A DNA stretch of 11,752 bases, taken from the NCBI GenBank assembly GCA_005239585.1, contig SBBU01000026.1:1-11752 (forward strand). The letters are read 5' to 3'. The stretch's first letter is position 1. The number at the start of each line of letters is the position of its first letter. A program made the translations under genes and the position numbers. This document shows, piece after piece, positions 1 through 7,700 of this stretch. The notes below the pieces were generated by a model. The model had not been told where the DNA came from. It did no database searches and worked only from the letters and a program-made list of their open reading frames with translations. This DNA is from Planctomycetaceae bacterium (lineage in GTDB: Bacteria; Planctomycetota; MHYJ01; SBBU01).

Positions 1-690
1 GCCTATGACCATATTAGAAACGATGTTGCTAGTCAGAATCTCAATGTGAAAATTGTCGGAGTCGGCGGTGGTTTTCCTTACGCTGTTCATGGTGTAACAC
101 ACCACGTGTTAGAGGATATTGCAATCATGCGTGTCCTGCCAAACATGACTGTTCTATGTCCAGCTGATCCAGTCGAAACTGAGCTTGCAGTGAAAGAATC
201 AGTGCGCCAACAGGGGCCGTTTTACTTACGGATTGGAAAGGGTGGAGATCCGTTGGTTCATGAAATCATCCCAAAATTCAAGATAGGAAGTGGAATTATT
301 CTAAAAGAAGGCTCAGATCTCACTCTTATCGCAACTGGAAATCAGGTCTATAATTGCTTACAGGCAGCAGAGCAGCTTGGAAAAGATGGATATTCTTCGC
401 GTGTGATCAGCATGCATACCATTAAACCTCTTGATAGTGATCTCATAGTGGAAAGCGCGAAAAAAACCGGCGTGCTTGTTACGGTCGAAGAACATGCAAT
501 CTCTGGCGGTTTATCAGGCGCAGCGGCAGAGGTCCTACTAGAGTCTGGAATTCAAGGAGTTCGATTCAAAAGATTGGGCATACGAGAATCTACTAAGCTG
601 GTGGTCGGCGATCAGCAGTACCTTAGAGATTTTCACTCATTGACACCTGAAAAGATTTCAGCACAGGTGAAATCAATGCTTGAGGCGTGA
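1..690 (+). CDS. Transketolase, C-terminal subunit (5' end cut off)
   Basis: The reading frame is open from base 1, so this is the 3' part of a longer gene. The GTG at 46 lies inside the conserved stretch NLNVKIVG and is not the real start. The protein shows the transketolase pyrimidine-binding half (HHVLEDIAIMRVLPNM, then CPADPVE and FYLRIGKG). It is followed by the C-terminal transketolase domain (LTLIATG, VISMHTIKPLD, VTVEEHAISGGLSG). Its size after the cut fits the C-terminal chain of a two-chain transketolase; the TPP-binding N-terminal chain would be upstream. Such enzymes move two-carbon ketol units between sugar phosphates in the cytoplasm. The stop overlaps the next start (GTGA), so it is cotranslated with a glycosyltransferase and a methyltransferase. 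That context suggests sugar-precursor supply for a glycan rather than housekeeping pentose metabolism (inference). A DXP-synthase-like role is less likely. Confidence 0.9.
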   Translation, partial: AYDHIRNDVASQNLNVKIVGVGGGFPYAVHGVTHHVLEDIAIMRVLPNMTVLCPADPVETELAVKESVRQQGPFYLRIGKGGDPLVHEIIPKFKIGSGIILKEGSDLTLIATGNQVYNCLQAAEQLGKDGYSSRVISMHTIKPLDSDLIVESAKKTGVLVTVEEHAISGGLSGAAAEVLLESGIQGVRFKRLGIRESTKLVVGDQQYLRDFHSLTPEKISAQVKSMLEA

Positions 691-1370
691 GAGAACTTTC
701 TCTTATCTTGCCAGTCCTTAACGAGGCAGATTTTATCGACCGAGTTGTAGATGATGTTCTGCATGTCCTGGGCAAAAGCGGAATCGATTTCGAGCTGATA
801 CTGGCTGAAAATGGATCAACCGATAGAAGCTTGGAAGTGTTAAAAAAAATCTCTTCAAAAAATGAGAGAGTGCAAGTCTGCGTGGCACCTCATAAAGGAT
901 GGGGAATTGCCTTGCTTACTGGCTTTAAAATCGCCGAGGGTGAATACATCGGTCATATGCCGTCTGATGGTCAGATAGATCCCGGAGTTATACCTGGAAT
1001 TTGGCGCAGGTGTAAGGCGGATACTATTGCCAAGGTTCACAGAGTTGAACGTGAAAATTTTCTACGAGTGGTTAATTCAAAGGTTTATAATCTCTTGGCA
1101 AATATTTTATTTGGTGTAAGAACGTTCGATATAAATGGCTGTCCTAAGATTTATCCACGCGGTATGGTTGAGCAAATGAAACTTGTATCTCGCGATTCCT
1201 TTATCGATCTTGAGATGATGATTAAAGCAAGGAAATGGGGATATAAAATCAGGGAGGTCTCGACTATCAGCCACATGCGAGTGGGAGGTAAGTCAAATAC
1301 CAACTGGAGAACAGTCATTGAATTCCTGAAGAACATGTTCAATTACAAGTTTGGCAAAAGTCTCAGATGA
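687..1370 (+). CDS. Family 2 glycosyltransferase, DPM1-like
   Basis: This 227-residue protein is a single GT-A domain. The N-terminus LSLILPVLNEADFI is the classic GT2 opening. ENGSTDRS (residues 41-48) corresponds to the nucleotide-sugar-binding DDGSTD motif. PSDGQIDP (92-99) sits where the metal-binding DxD-type motif of dolichol-phosphate-mannose synthase-like enzymes is found, and FDINGCPKIYPR (147-158) is a conserved acceptor-side motif of that group. No C-terminal membrane helices are seen, so it resembles soluble or peripheral polyprenyl-phosphate sugar transferases. The start is a GTG whose last bases form the stop of the transketolase gene (GTGA). The end overlaps the methyltransferase start (ATGA). 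Both overlaps imply translational coupling. The donor sugar and acceptor cannot be read from the sequence. Confidence 0.9.
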   Translation: MRELSLILPVLNEADFIDRVVDDVLHVLGKSGIDFELILAENGSTDRSLEVLKKISSKNERVQVCVAPHKGWGIALLTGFKIAEGEYIGHMPSDGQIDPGVIPGIWRRCKADTIAKVHRVERENFLRVVNSKVYNLLANILFGVRTFDINGCPKIYPRGMVEQMKLVSRDSFIDLEMMIKARKWGYKIREVSTISHMRVGGKSNTNWRTVIEFLKNMFNYKFGKSLR

Positions 1371-2260
1371 AACAAGTCCGTTGTGCAATCTGTGAAACCT
1401 TTGATAATTACGATGTAATCTATCCACCTAATTTCAGAGAGGATTTGATTGATGAGAGGATCTTCTCGGCACGGAGGCGTCCGGATAGACTCCATTTTCG
1501 AATCGTAAAATGCAGGGGCTGTTCCTTGGTTTACTCAAATCCTGTCATTGACAATGAAAAGCTTGAGCTTTTCTATAGACATAGCAAGTTTACTTATGAT
1601 GACTATATCTATTACATTAAAAAGACATATGAATATTATTTGACTCGAGCTGCAAATCTTGTCAAAAGAGATAATTTTCTGGAAATTGGGTGCGGGCCTG
1701 GCTTTCTGCTCCAAGTTGCACTCGAAATAGGATTCAAATGGGTTTGTGGCGTAGAACCTTCATCTGATGCTATTACAAGGGCTTCTGACAAGATACGAGA
1801 CAGAATCAAGAATGATTCATTCAGGGCAGGGCTTTATGAGGAGAATTCATTCGATCTTGTTGCCTTTTTTCAAACGTTGGATCATATTCCCGATCCAAAC
1901 TTGTTTCTGAAGGATGTGTTTCGTGTGTTAAAACCAGGCGGCATTGTTCTGGCCCTCAATCATGATGTTGAGGCGTTATCAGCTACAATTTTAGGTGAGA
2001 GATCTCCTATCATTGATATTGAGCACACATTTCTCTACAACAAACGCACGATGCGCCAGATCTTTGAGAAGCACGGCTTTCGGATAGTTGAATTAGAATC
2101 TGCTTTTAATGTTTATCCAATAGGACTCTGGCTTCGAATGCTGCCTATCCCTAGGGGTCTAGACAGTATTATATGTGATTTCTTTTTCGGTGTCGGATTA
2201 GGAAGAATCCCGCTTGGAATAAATGCGGGAAATATCTATCTGATAGGACAAAGACCGTAA
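1367..2260 (+). CDS. SAM-dependent methyltransferase with N-terminal zinc ribbon
   Basis: This protein has 297 residues. Two CxxC pairs (C6/C9 and C49/C52, the second in KCRGCSLVYSNP) form the zinc-binding head common in methyltransferases of glycan and natural-product clusters. A class I Rossmann methyltransferase follows: motif I FLEIGCGPGF (residues 104-113), the acidic ribose-binding residue E130 in GVEPS, FDLVAFFQTLDHIPDP (162-177), and the LKPGG turn at 188-192. The last 90 residues are less conserved and include IEHTFLYNKRTMRQIFEKHGF, seen in sugar and lipid methyltransferases as the region after the core. ATGA coupling to the glycosyltransferase suggests it methylates a sugar, a lipid-linked glycan or an activated precursor (inference). 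Three bases separate its stop from the stop of the converging queD gene. Confidence 0.9.
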   Translation: MKQVRCAICETFDNYDVIYPPNFREDLIDERIFSARRRPDRLHFRIVKCRGCSLVYSNPVIDNEKLELFYRHSKFTYDDYIYYIKKTYEYYLTRAANLVKRDNFLEIGCGPGFLLQVALEIGFKWVCGVEPSSDAITRASDKIRDRIKNDSFRAGLYEENSFDLVAFFQTLDHIPDPNLFLKDVFRVLKPGGIVLALNHDVEALSATILGERSPIIDIEHTFLYNKRTMRQIFEKHGFRIVELESAFNVYPIGLWLRMLPIPRGLDSIICDFFFGVGLGRIPLGINAGNIYLIGQRP

Positions 2261-2263
2261 CGG

Positions 2264-2596
2264 TTATTCTGTATGCTCGGCCCATTTTCCATCTCCCTCC
2301 CAGACTTTTATACCTATGGGTTGGTTGAATCTTACCCTTAATTTCTTATGAACCTCAAGACAGATATTTTCGCATGATGGATAGGCTATGATCTCATTTA
2401 GATTGACATGATCAAATTGCTTCAGGATCTCCTTGAGTGATGTTTTGAGGGTGTCAAAATCTGCTACCATGCCGTTTTTGACTGGTCCTTCTACAGTTAC
2501 TTCGATTTTATAAGTGTGGCCGTGAGGTATGCCGCATTTTGGATGGCCGGGCAATAGGTGGCTAGAGTCAAAGTGAGTTATTACACCGACTTTCAT
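2264..2596 (-). CDS. queD: 6-carboxytetrahydropterin synthase / PTPS family (QueD)
   Basis: This is a compact 110-residue member of the 6-pyruvoyl-tetrahydropterin synthase fold. Zinc ligands H13, H25 and H27 are visible (SSH and PHGHTY). C21 in KCGIPHGH is at the catalytic cysteine position. The D62-H63 pair (FDHVNLN) and E100 (KVWEG) match the remaining active-site residues. In bacteria, QueD converts 7,8-dihydroneopterin triphosphate to 6-carboxytetrahydropterin on the way to queuosine. A cytosolic pterin-making PTPS is the alternative; the CxxxHGH arrangement favours QueD. No other queuosine gene is in view. Its ATG has no convincing Shine-Dalgarno sequence, and a -10 box lies only 8 bases upstream, suggesting a leaderless or near-leaderless mRNA. 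It converges with the methyltransferase gene. Confidence 0.87.
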   Translation of the reverse strand: MKVGVITHFDSSHLLPGHPKCGIPHGHTYKIEVTVEGPVKNGMVADFDTLKTSLKEILKQFDHVNLNEIIAYPSCENICLEVHKKLRVRFNQPIGIKVWEGDGKWAEHTE

Positions 2597-2604
2597 TCCA
2601 GATG

Positions 2605-2633
2605 ATTATGTGCCTCTATAGGTAAGAGATCAA
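2605..2633 (-). promoter_or_regulatory. Putative sigma70 promoter of queD
   Basis: On the minus strand, TTGATC (2633-2628) and CATAAT (2610-2605) are separated by 17 bases. They match the consensus at 4/6 and 5/6 positions. The -10 box ends 8 bases before the queD ATG, so the predicted transcript would start at or within about 3 bases of the start codon. Confidence 0.45.
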
Positions 2634-2641
2634 CCAAGGCC

Positions 2642-3490
2642 TTATTTACGAGTATAGTCCAAGTCCATAGCCATGCTGATTTTCATCTCTTCCTCTGTAT
2701 TCGGTATGGTCATTTTCATGTTGATATTCATTGTGCCGGCTATTTTTACAACAGCACCTTTTTTTAGGTTCAGATAGCACTTGGCGTCGCTTTTGACCTC
2801 AGAGGTAATCTTCATACCTTTAAATGGGCCTTCCTTGTCATCAAACATCATCTCTACCTTTTCGATCTTGATCACAGCACATTTTTCTCTGTTAAGATCT
2901 TCAGTCTTCTCTAACTTGTAGTGCGCTTTAGCTTTTATATTCGAAAAATTATTGAAGTTCATTGTATAATCGGAGTCCCATTTTTCTCCAACCTTGATTT
3001 TTCCCTTTGGTAAAAGGAAAGGGAATTGCATTGTGCTTAGATCCATGCCTCCTACTTTTGTGTTTTTTTCGTAGCTGTATTTACCGAGAGAATCTACTTT
3101 TGACGCAATTTTTTGTTTAGATAATTCATCCCATGCTTGCTTCATTGCACGTGCCACTGGATTGATGTCATCAGGGTCCTCTTTTTTGGTGCTGTCAAAG
3201 TCAAATTTTTGGCCCATTGCGTCGCCTGACATCTTCATGCTTTTAAATTCTTGTTCAATGTTTCCAGCTCCATCCTTCTCAACAGAATTTACACTTGTTG
3301 CGATCTCAAATTCCATTTTCATGTCCATATCACCAGCCATAGGGATCCCCATTTTCATTTTTACTTTGAATGACTCTGTGTACTTGTCGTCCTTTTGAAA
3401 TTTTAGCCTAAGCTCATAAGAGTCCTGTGGTGCAAGAGCAAGACCGGCAAAAAGGGTGACAGCTAAAATTGCGATTAATTTGGTCTTCAT
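2642..3490 (-). CDS. Exported DUF6263-like protein
   Basis: This is a 282-residue protein starting at the ATG at 3490. GGGAGG lies 7 bases upstream of that ATG, so the longer TTG-started frame (to 3505) was rejected. The signal peptide begins MKTKLIAILAVTLFAGLALA, with likely cleavage before PQDSYELRL. No lipobox cysteine is seen. The mature part is a Lys/Met/Asp-rich, repetitive beta-strand protein. It has the pattern YELRLKFQKDDKYTESFKVKMKM near the N-terminus, then FPFLLPKGKIKVGEKW in the middle and a final IPNTEEEMKISMAMDLDYTRK. The arrangement (resistant-sounding strands, a G-x-x-W turn, symmetric ending) resembles DUF6263-type exported proteins of Planctomycetota and Bacteroidota; their function is unknown. 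It has its own good promoter and ribosome binding site, so it is probably transcribed alone or with queD. Confidence 0.75.
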   Translation of the reverse strand: MKTKLIAILAVTLFAGLALAPQDSYELRLKFQKDDKYTESFKVKMKMGIPMAGDMDMKMEFEIATSVNSVEKDGAGNIEQEFKSMKMSGDAMGQKFDFDSTKKEDPDDINPVARAMKQAWDELSKQKIASKVDSLGKYSYEKNTKVGGMDLSTMQFPFLLPKGKIKVGEKWDSDYTMNFNNFSNIKAKAHYKLEKTEDLNREKCAVIKIEKVEMMFDDKEGPFKGMKITSEVKSDAKCYLNLKKGAVVKIAGTMNINMKMTIPNTEEEMKISMAMDLDYTRK

Positions 3491-3497
3491 TTTTATT

Positions 3498-3503
3498 CCT
3501 CCC
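3498..3503 (-). promoter_or_regulatory. Shine-Dalgarno site GGGAGG that fixes the start at 3490
   Basis: On the minus strand GGGAGG is followed by a 7-base spacer (AATAAAA) and ATGAAGACC. This spacing is ideal for the ATG at 3490 and would lie inside the coding region if the TTG at 3505 were used. Confidence 0.8.
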
Positions 3504-3519
3504 AAAATGCGATAGAAGT

Positions 3520-3547
3520 ACTATATCAAGCCAGTATGGGTTTTCAA
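3520..3547 (-). promoter_or_regulatory. Putative sigma70 promoter of the DUF6263-like gene
   Basis: On the minus strand, TTGAAA (3547-3542) and TATAGT (3525-3520) are separated by 16 bases; each matches consensus at 5/6 positions. Initiation about 7 bases downstream would give a 5' leader of roughly 20-25 bases carrying the GGGAGG site. It lies directly after the stop codon of the upstream gene at 3561, so the two genes need not be cotranscribed. Confidence 0.6.
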
Positions 3548-3560
3548 GCGAAAGCAAGCA

Positions 3561-4631
3561 CTAGTTCTTTTGCTTTTCCTTGCAGAGCGGACCAATGTAG
3601 GATTTGGCCACAAGTATGTCGTCGAACCAGATACGGTTGACCTTTTTGGGGTCTTTGACATTATTTTGTTTGGGTGCGTTTTCGGTGATATAGTAGAGTA
3701 TCCAGATCCCGTTGATCTTGAGCTCTTCTAAAGTTCGCCAGCGAAAGCCGCCCCAGCGGCCGGCGCACTTGCCATCGATCCAGAATGCTTGTTCGCCATC
3801 TTCCTTGTCTGGTGAGGAGTTCATCTTCATCATCATTTCAACACAAATCCACTTGTCGCGCTCTACAAGTACAGGTTCCTCAGGGGCAAAGGAGTTTCCC
3901 CAGTATTTTCCGTCCTTGGATTTTTTCATCTCGCACCAATATGTGTAGAAATTCCACGCTCCGGGCGGTTTGTGTCTGCCCCAGTTGCCCCACGGCTCGA
4001 TGCCTGTGGTTGCCCGTTTGCTGCCATCAGGGAGTTCACCTGCGCCTCCCTGTGGCCATTTTGTCCCCGGATTGTATGCAGTAAGATGCACAAAATGATG
4101 GACGTACTCGTGCTCTTTTTCAAACTTGGCGTAGAAACGGAGATAGCAGGTATCAAGACCCTTTGAAAGCATCTTGTAAAGATGTCCGCCTGTGTTGTCG
4201 CCAAGTGTAGCTGTGATTTGTATCGAGTGCTTGCCTGAATGTACATTCTTTGGATCTTCACAGAGCTCAAGGCACTTGGGGTTTTTAACGTCATCCCAGC
4301 GCTTTTTGTAATCCCCATCTTCAAAATTCTCTGCAAGTACAATGTCGGGATCCTTCTCAATTCCCTTGTCATTGGGATACTTGGTAGCAATGCCTTGGCC
4401 TTCCTGCGTGTGCTCCAGTTTACGAGGATTACCCCGCACCAGCCCTGCATTTTTGGCAGTACCCAAAAGCGCGGTGCGGTGCGGGATTTCGCTCTCATTT
4501 TCCATGTGAAGCATCTTTTCAACCATGCAATAGTAGCAAGTCACTGCCTTTAAGCCGTGGATCGCTTCACTTTGAAAAGAAGAGGGTATAAGAAATAAAG
4601 CCAATAAAAGGTAAATCTTTGGACTTGTCAT
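3561..4631 (-). CDS. Exported beta-sandwich (lectin / polysaccharide lyase-like) protein
   Basis: The chosen start (4631) gives 356 residues beginning with a clean signal peptide MTSPKIYLLLALFLIPSSFQSEA. An upstream ATG at 4715 would add 28 residues with no signal character and run through both palindromes of the intergenic region. Right after the signal come C32-x2-C35 (CYYC) and a polar linker. From residue 101 (ENFEDGDY) a domain starts with the features of concanavalin A-like jelly rolls: HSGKHSIQI (131-139), CYLRFYAKF, many Trp and Tyr residues (PWGNWGRH, WNFYTYW, GRWGGFRWRT). It closes with VNRIWFDDILVAKSYIGP (331-348), a typical last strand of secreted carbohydrate-active or carbohydrate-binding proteins. 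A role in polysaccharide binding or cleavage is inferred from fold only; no catalytic set can be named. It is divergent from the surface metallopeptidase and probably shares regulation with it. Confidence 0.75.
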   Translation of the reverse strand: MTSPKIYLLLALFLIPSSFQSEAIHGLKAVTCYYCMVEKMLHMENESEIPHRTALLGTAKNAGLVRGNPRKLEHTQEGQGIATKYPNDKGIEKDPDIVLAENFEDGDYKKRWDDVKNPKCLELCEDPKNVHSGKHSIQITATLGDNTGGHLYKMLSKGLDTCYLRFYAKFEKEHEYVHHFVHLTAYNPGTKWPQGGAGELPDGSKRATTGIEPWGNWGRHKPPGAWNFYTYWCEMKKSKDGKYWGNSFAPEEPVLVERDKWICVEMMMKMNSSPDKEDGEQAFWIDGKCAGRWGGFRWRTLEELKINGIWILYYITENAPKQNNVKDPKKVNRIWFDDILVAKSYIGPLCKEKQKN

Positions 4632-4641
4632 AGTCGCAAAT

Positions 4642-4670
4642 ATTATAGCGTTTTGTGATTGCAAATCGAA
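4642..4670 (-). promoter_or_regulatory. Putative leftward promoter of the beta-sandwich gene
   Basis: A perfect TATAAT lies on the minus strand at 4647-4642. It ends 10 bases before the ATG at 4631, with no Shine-Dalgarno sequence between them. The -35 region 17 bases upstream (TTCGAT, 4670-4665) is poor and partly covered by the first palindrome, as expected for an activator- or repressor-controlled promoter. A very short 5' leader is predicted. Confidence 0.45.
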
Positions 4671-4686
4671 TGCCGATTTGCAAATC
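4657..4686. promoter_or_regulatory. Tandem palindromic operator candidate in the divergent promoter region
   Basis: GATTTGCAAATC at 4675-4686 is a perfect 12-bp palindrome. Eighteen bases before it, GATTGCAAATC (4657-4667) is the same sequence missing one T. A third GCAAAT is at 4636-4641. The right palindrome contains the TTGCAA -35 box of the rightward promoter. The left one covers the -35 zone of the leftward promoter. This placement suits a dimeric regulator that controls both divergent genes; the regulator is not encoded in the window. Confidence 0.5.
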
Positions 4687-4706
4687 AGCTGGCCAGACAA
4701 TATAGT
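4678..4706 (+). promoter_or_regulatory. Putative rightward promoter of the metallopeptidase gene
   Basis: TTGCAA (4678-4683) and TATAGT (4701-4706) are separated by exactly 17 bases, with 4/6 and 5/6 matches to consensus. The predicted leader to the ATG at 4743 is about 30 bases. It contains only a loose purine tract (GAGGGCAGGG, 4721-4730) set rather far from the start codon. Confidence 0.55.
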
Positions 4707-4742
4707 ATTGACCATATTAAGAGGGCAGGGTAGACTAATATT

Positions 4743-7700
4743 ATGATATTTGTAATCCCTGTTCTAGTCCTAGCGATACCAAACGAGCCTTGTGCGGGGG
4801 CTGGTATAGGTACAGTCAGGTACGAGAATAAAATCTACAATTCAAACGGCTTTACTGGTCAGACTGAATTCCTCCCGGTAAGGCGGGCGGAAGTTGATCT
4901 AGTTGACTCAACTAACACTGTCCTTGGCTCTGGTACTACAGATGATACAGGTTTCTACATGATAAATGTCACTAATCAGGGTACTAAATCAGTTTTTATA
5001 AGGATTTATGCTAGGAATACCGCCTCGCCATTCAATGTAACGGTAAAAAATTCTCAATCTGAAGGCCAAATGTACACTGCTTTCAGTCCTATCACTAATG
5101 TCGATACAAATAATATTTTTACAATAGACTTTGATATTACAATCGATTCAGGTGGGGCGCCTGCATTTAACATATTCGATTGTGCTGTATGGGGATTTCA
5201 GTATTTTCAGAATCAATATCAGCTGGCAGGCCTGACGCTTCCATCCGTTGTTCCTCTTACCATATACTGGAAGACAAATTCTAGCGGAACATTCTTCGAT
5301 CCGGGTAATAATTCAATATTCCTGCTTGGCACTTCATCTGATCCTGATGAGTACGATGACGATGTGATCCTACATGAGATCGGACACTATATGTCAGTTA
5401 ACTACTCTAGAGATGATACCCCCGGAGGCACACATATCATAACAGATCAGCTTGATTCGCGGCTGTCATGGTCTGAAGGGTGGGCACATTACTTTTCTTG
5501 TATCGTCAGAAGATTTGCAGGCACAACTCTCTACCCAGCACCACAAAACTTTGTAGACAATTCAGGCTCTGGGGCGGCATTTTTTGAGATCGAGACCCCT
5601 TCGCTTTCATCAACCACGATTATGGCTGCAAACGAGATTGCTGTTGCCGCAGTTCTGTGGGACATTATTGATTCGGCTAACGAGTCGTTTGATACATTGA
5701 CTAGCGATTCTATTAACAAGTTAGAGAACCAGATATGGAAGTCCTTCATAGGGATGAAAAACTATACCAATCTCTCACTGGAGGATATGGCAAAGGGTCT
5801 CTTTGGTGTTGTGACTGCATCTGAGTATACGGCTATTACAGGGAGTGCATCAGCAGATGGTATCTTCAAGGCCAGATCGATACGCTACTACCTTGATCAG
5901 AATGAACCAAATAATGACATTAACGGCTCGATCACTCTTACACTTCCATTTTCCGGGCCGCAGATAACTCATTATTTCAGTCCTCCCACATCGACTACAA
6001 AGGATAAGGACTTTTTCAAGATAGTATTAGCTGCCGGTGGTGTGCTCAAGGCGGAGACAAAAACCCTTGGAGATGGCGCAGATACTATCCTGAGGGTGTT
6101 CCAATCTGATGGGACAACGCTAGTAAAAGAGAATGACGATCGGTTTGCGGGGGACAAGTCCTCGCTTGTTCAAACTACTCTGCAGGCTGGAACATATTAT
6201 ATTGTGTGTGAAAACTCACCGAAATCTAGCAATGTGGTTGAGTTTGGATATTACGATCTTAGTGTAAGTATCGTGGAGAATCTTGCGCCAGAGATACTTT
6301 CTTTGACAGCAGACGTCACCAGCGGTCAGGCGCCCCTTACGGTTCGATTCACAGTTGCAGCCTCTGATGCCGACGGAACGGTATCAACGTATGAATGGGA
6401 CGTGGAGGGCGACTCGCGCTTTGATTTTATCTCAGTTGATGGCGGCAATTTTGCCTTTACGTATCAGCTTTCAGGCACTTTTAACGCGACAGTTCGGGTC
6501 ACAGACAATAAAGGCGAGTCTACATCAAGTTCCGTTCAGATATCTGTTACAGGTCCAACAACCAGCCTTCAACTAGCACAGAACAATGCGGGCGGAAGTG
6601 CGCCTGTCACGACCTCTTTCACTCTTAATGCAACGTCAATTACACCGGTGATCTATCAGTGGGATTTTGATTCCAACAACCGCATCGATCTTGTAACAGA
6701 AACTGATACTGCAAACTTTACTTATACCGAACCTGGTTTATATGTGGCTAAGGTGATTGTTCGCGATAATCAGGGGAAGATTTACAGTGTAGGGTCGAGT
6801 TCAATCTCTGTGACCAGCTCAAGCGCACCTACGATATCGTCATTTACTGCTACCCCTTTGACAGGTACTGTTCCTTTCAGCACTAATTTGCAGGTCAATT
6901 TTATTGGCAGCGCCTCGATATGCGAATTTGATATTGAAGGAGATGGGTTATTTGATGTCTCTGTAACAAATATTACAGGGACTAGCGCAACAGCGAATGT
7001 CGTTTACACCCGTCCCGGTACATTCACGGCAGTAGCTAGATTGACAAACACATCAAACGTGTCATCACGATCACAGGTTCAGGTAAAGGCCACGATGAGC
7101 GGGACAGTTGGTTTCATAATTGAGCCAGAGGGTGCGGCAACAGTATCTGGTACAGCAGTTACCCTCTCGGCTGTCGTTTATCCCTCAGGTCTTTCCAAAA
7201 AGGTTCAGTTTCAACACAAGAGTGACTCTTCCACCGGCCCTTGGACAAATATCGGAGCTGCTATTACATCAGCGAATTCCAGTTTTAAGGCCTCATGGGA
7301 CACTTCTACTGTGACTAATCTTTCTGTACTTGATCTTAGGGCCTTGATAGATGACACTGTTTCAACTGGGGATGATTCGAACACAATTCAGATAAATAAT
7401 TCTTCACCTACAATTAAAGAGACCTCTGGCAGTTTCACCAAGGAGAAGACTCTCTCATTGCTTAAAGGCGGGAAATTGATTACTCCTACTGCTGAGCTCT
7501 ATGTCGATTACAAGTCGTTATCGGCGTCGAGCGATGTAAGATTGAAATTTGCGAGCGTTGTCATAAACAATCCCCCTGCCAACGGAACATTGCTAATAGT
7601 TGGCGATCCTGTGGAAGTTACGTCGTTGACGTCTGGTGTTACGATTCAGAATGTCATGAAATTGCGCATATTCTTCAAAGACGATAATAACGACGGTATT

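Noticed and set aside
46..690. Complete transketolase gene starting at GTG 46
   Set aside because: The frame is open to base 1 and the preceding codons encode conserved transketolase residues, so the gene is truncated by the window edge.
2254..2264. ACCG-TAA-CGGT hairpin at the convergent stops of the methyltransferase and queD
   Set aside because: The stem is only 4 bp and has no T-tract; too weak to call a terminator.
3491..3505. TTG start of the DUF6263-like gene
   Set aside because: The GGGAGG ribosome binding site lies inside this extension at ideal distance from the internal ATG.
3926..4522. 198-residue minus-strand frame overlapping the beta-sandwich gene
   Set aside because: It is a shadow in another frame. 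The main frame has a signal peptide, domain-like pattern and promoter; the shadow has none of these.
4632..4715. Upstream ATG start for the beta-sandwich gene
   Set aside because: It would place 28 residues without signal character before a clean signal peptide and would run through both palindromes, beginning beyond the rightward -10 box.
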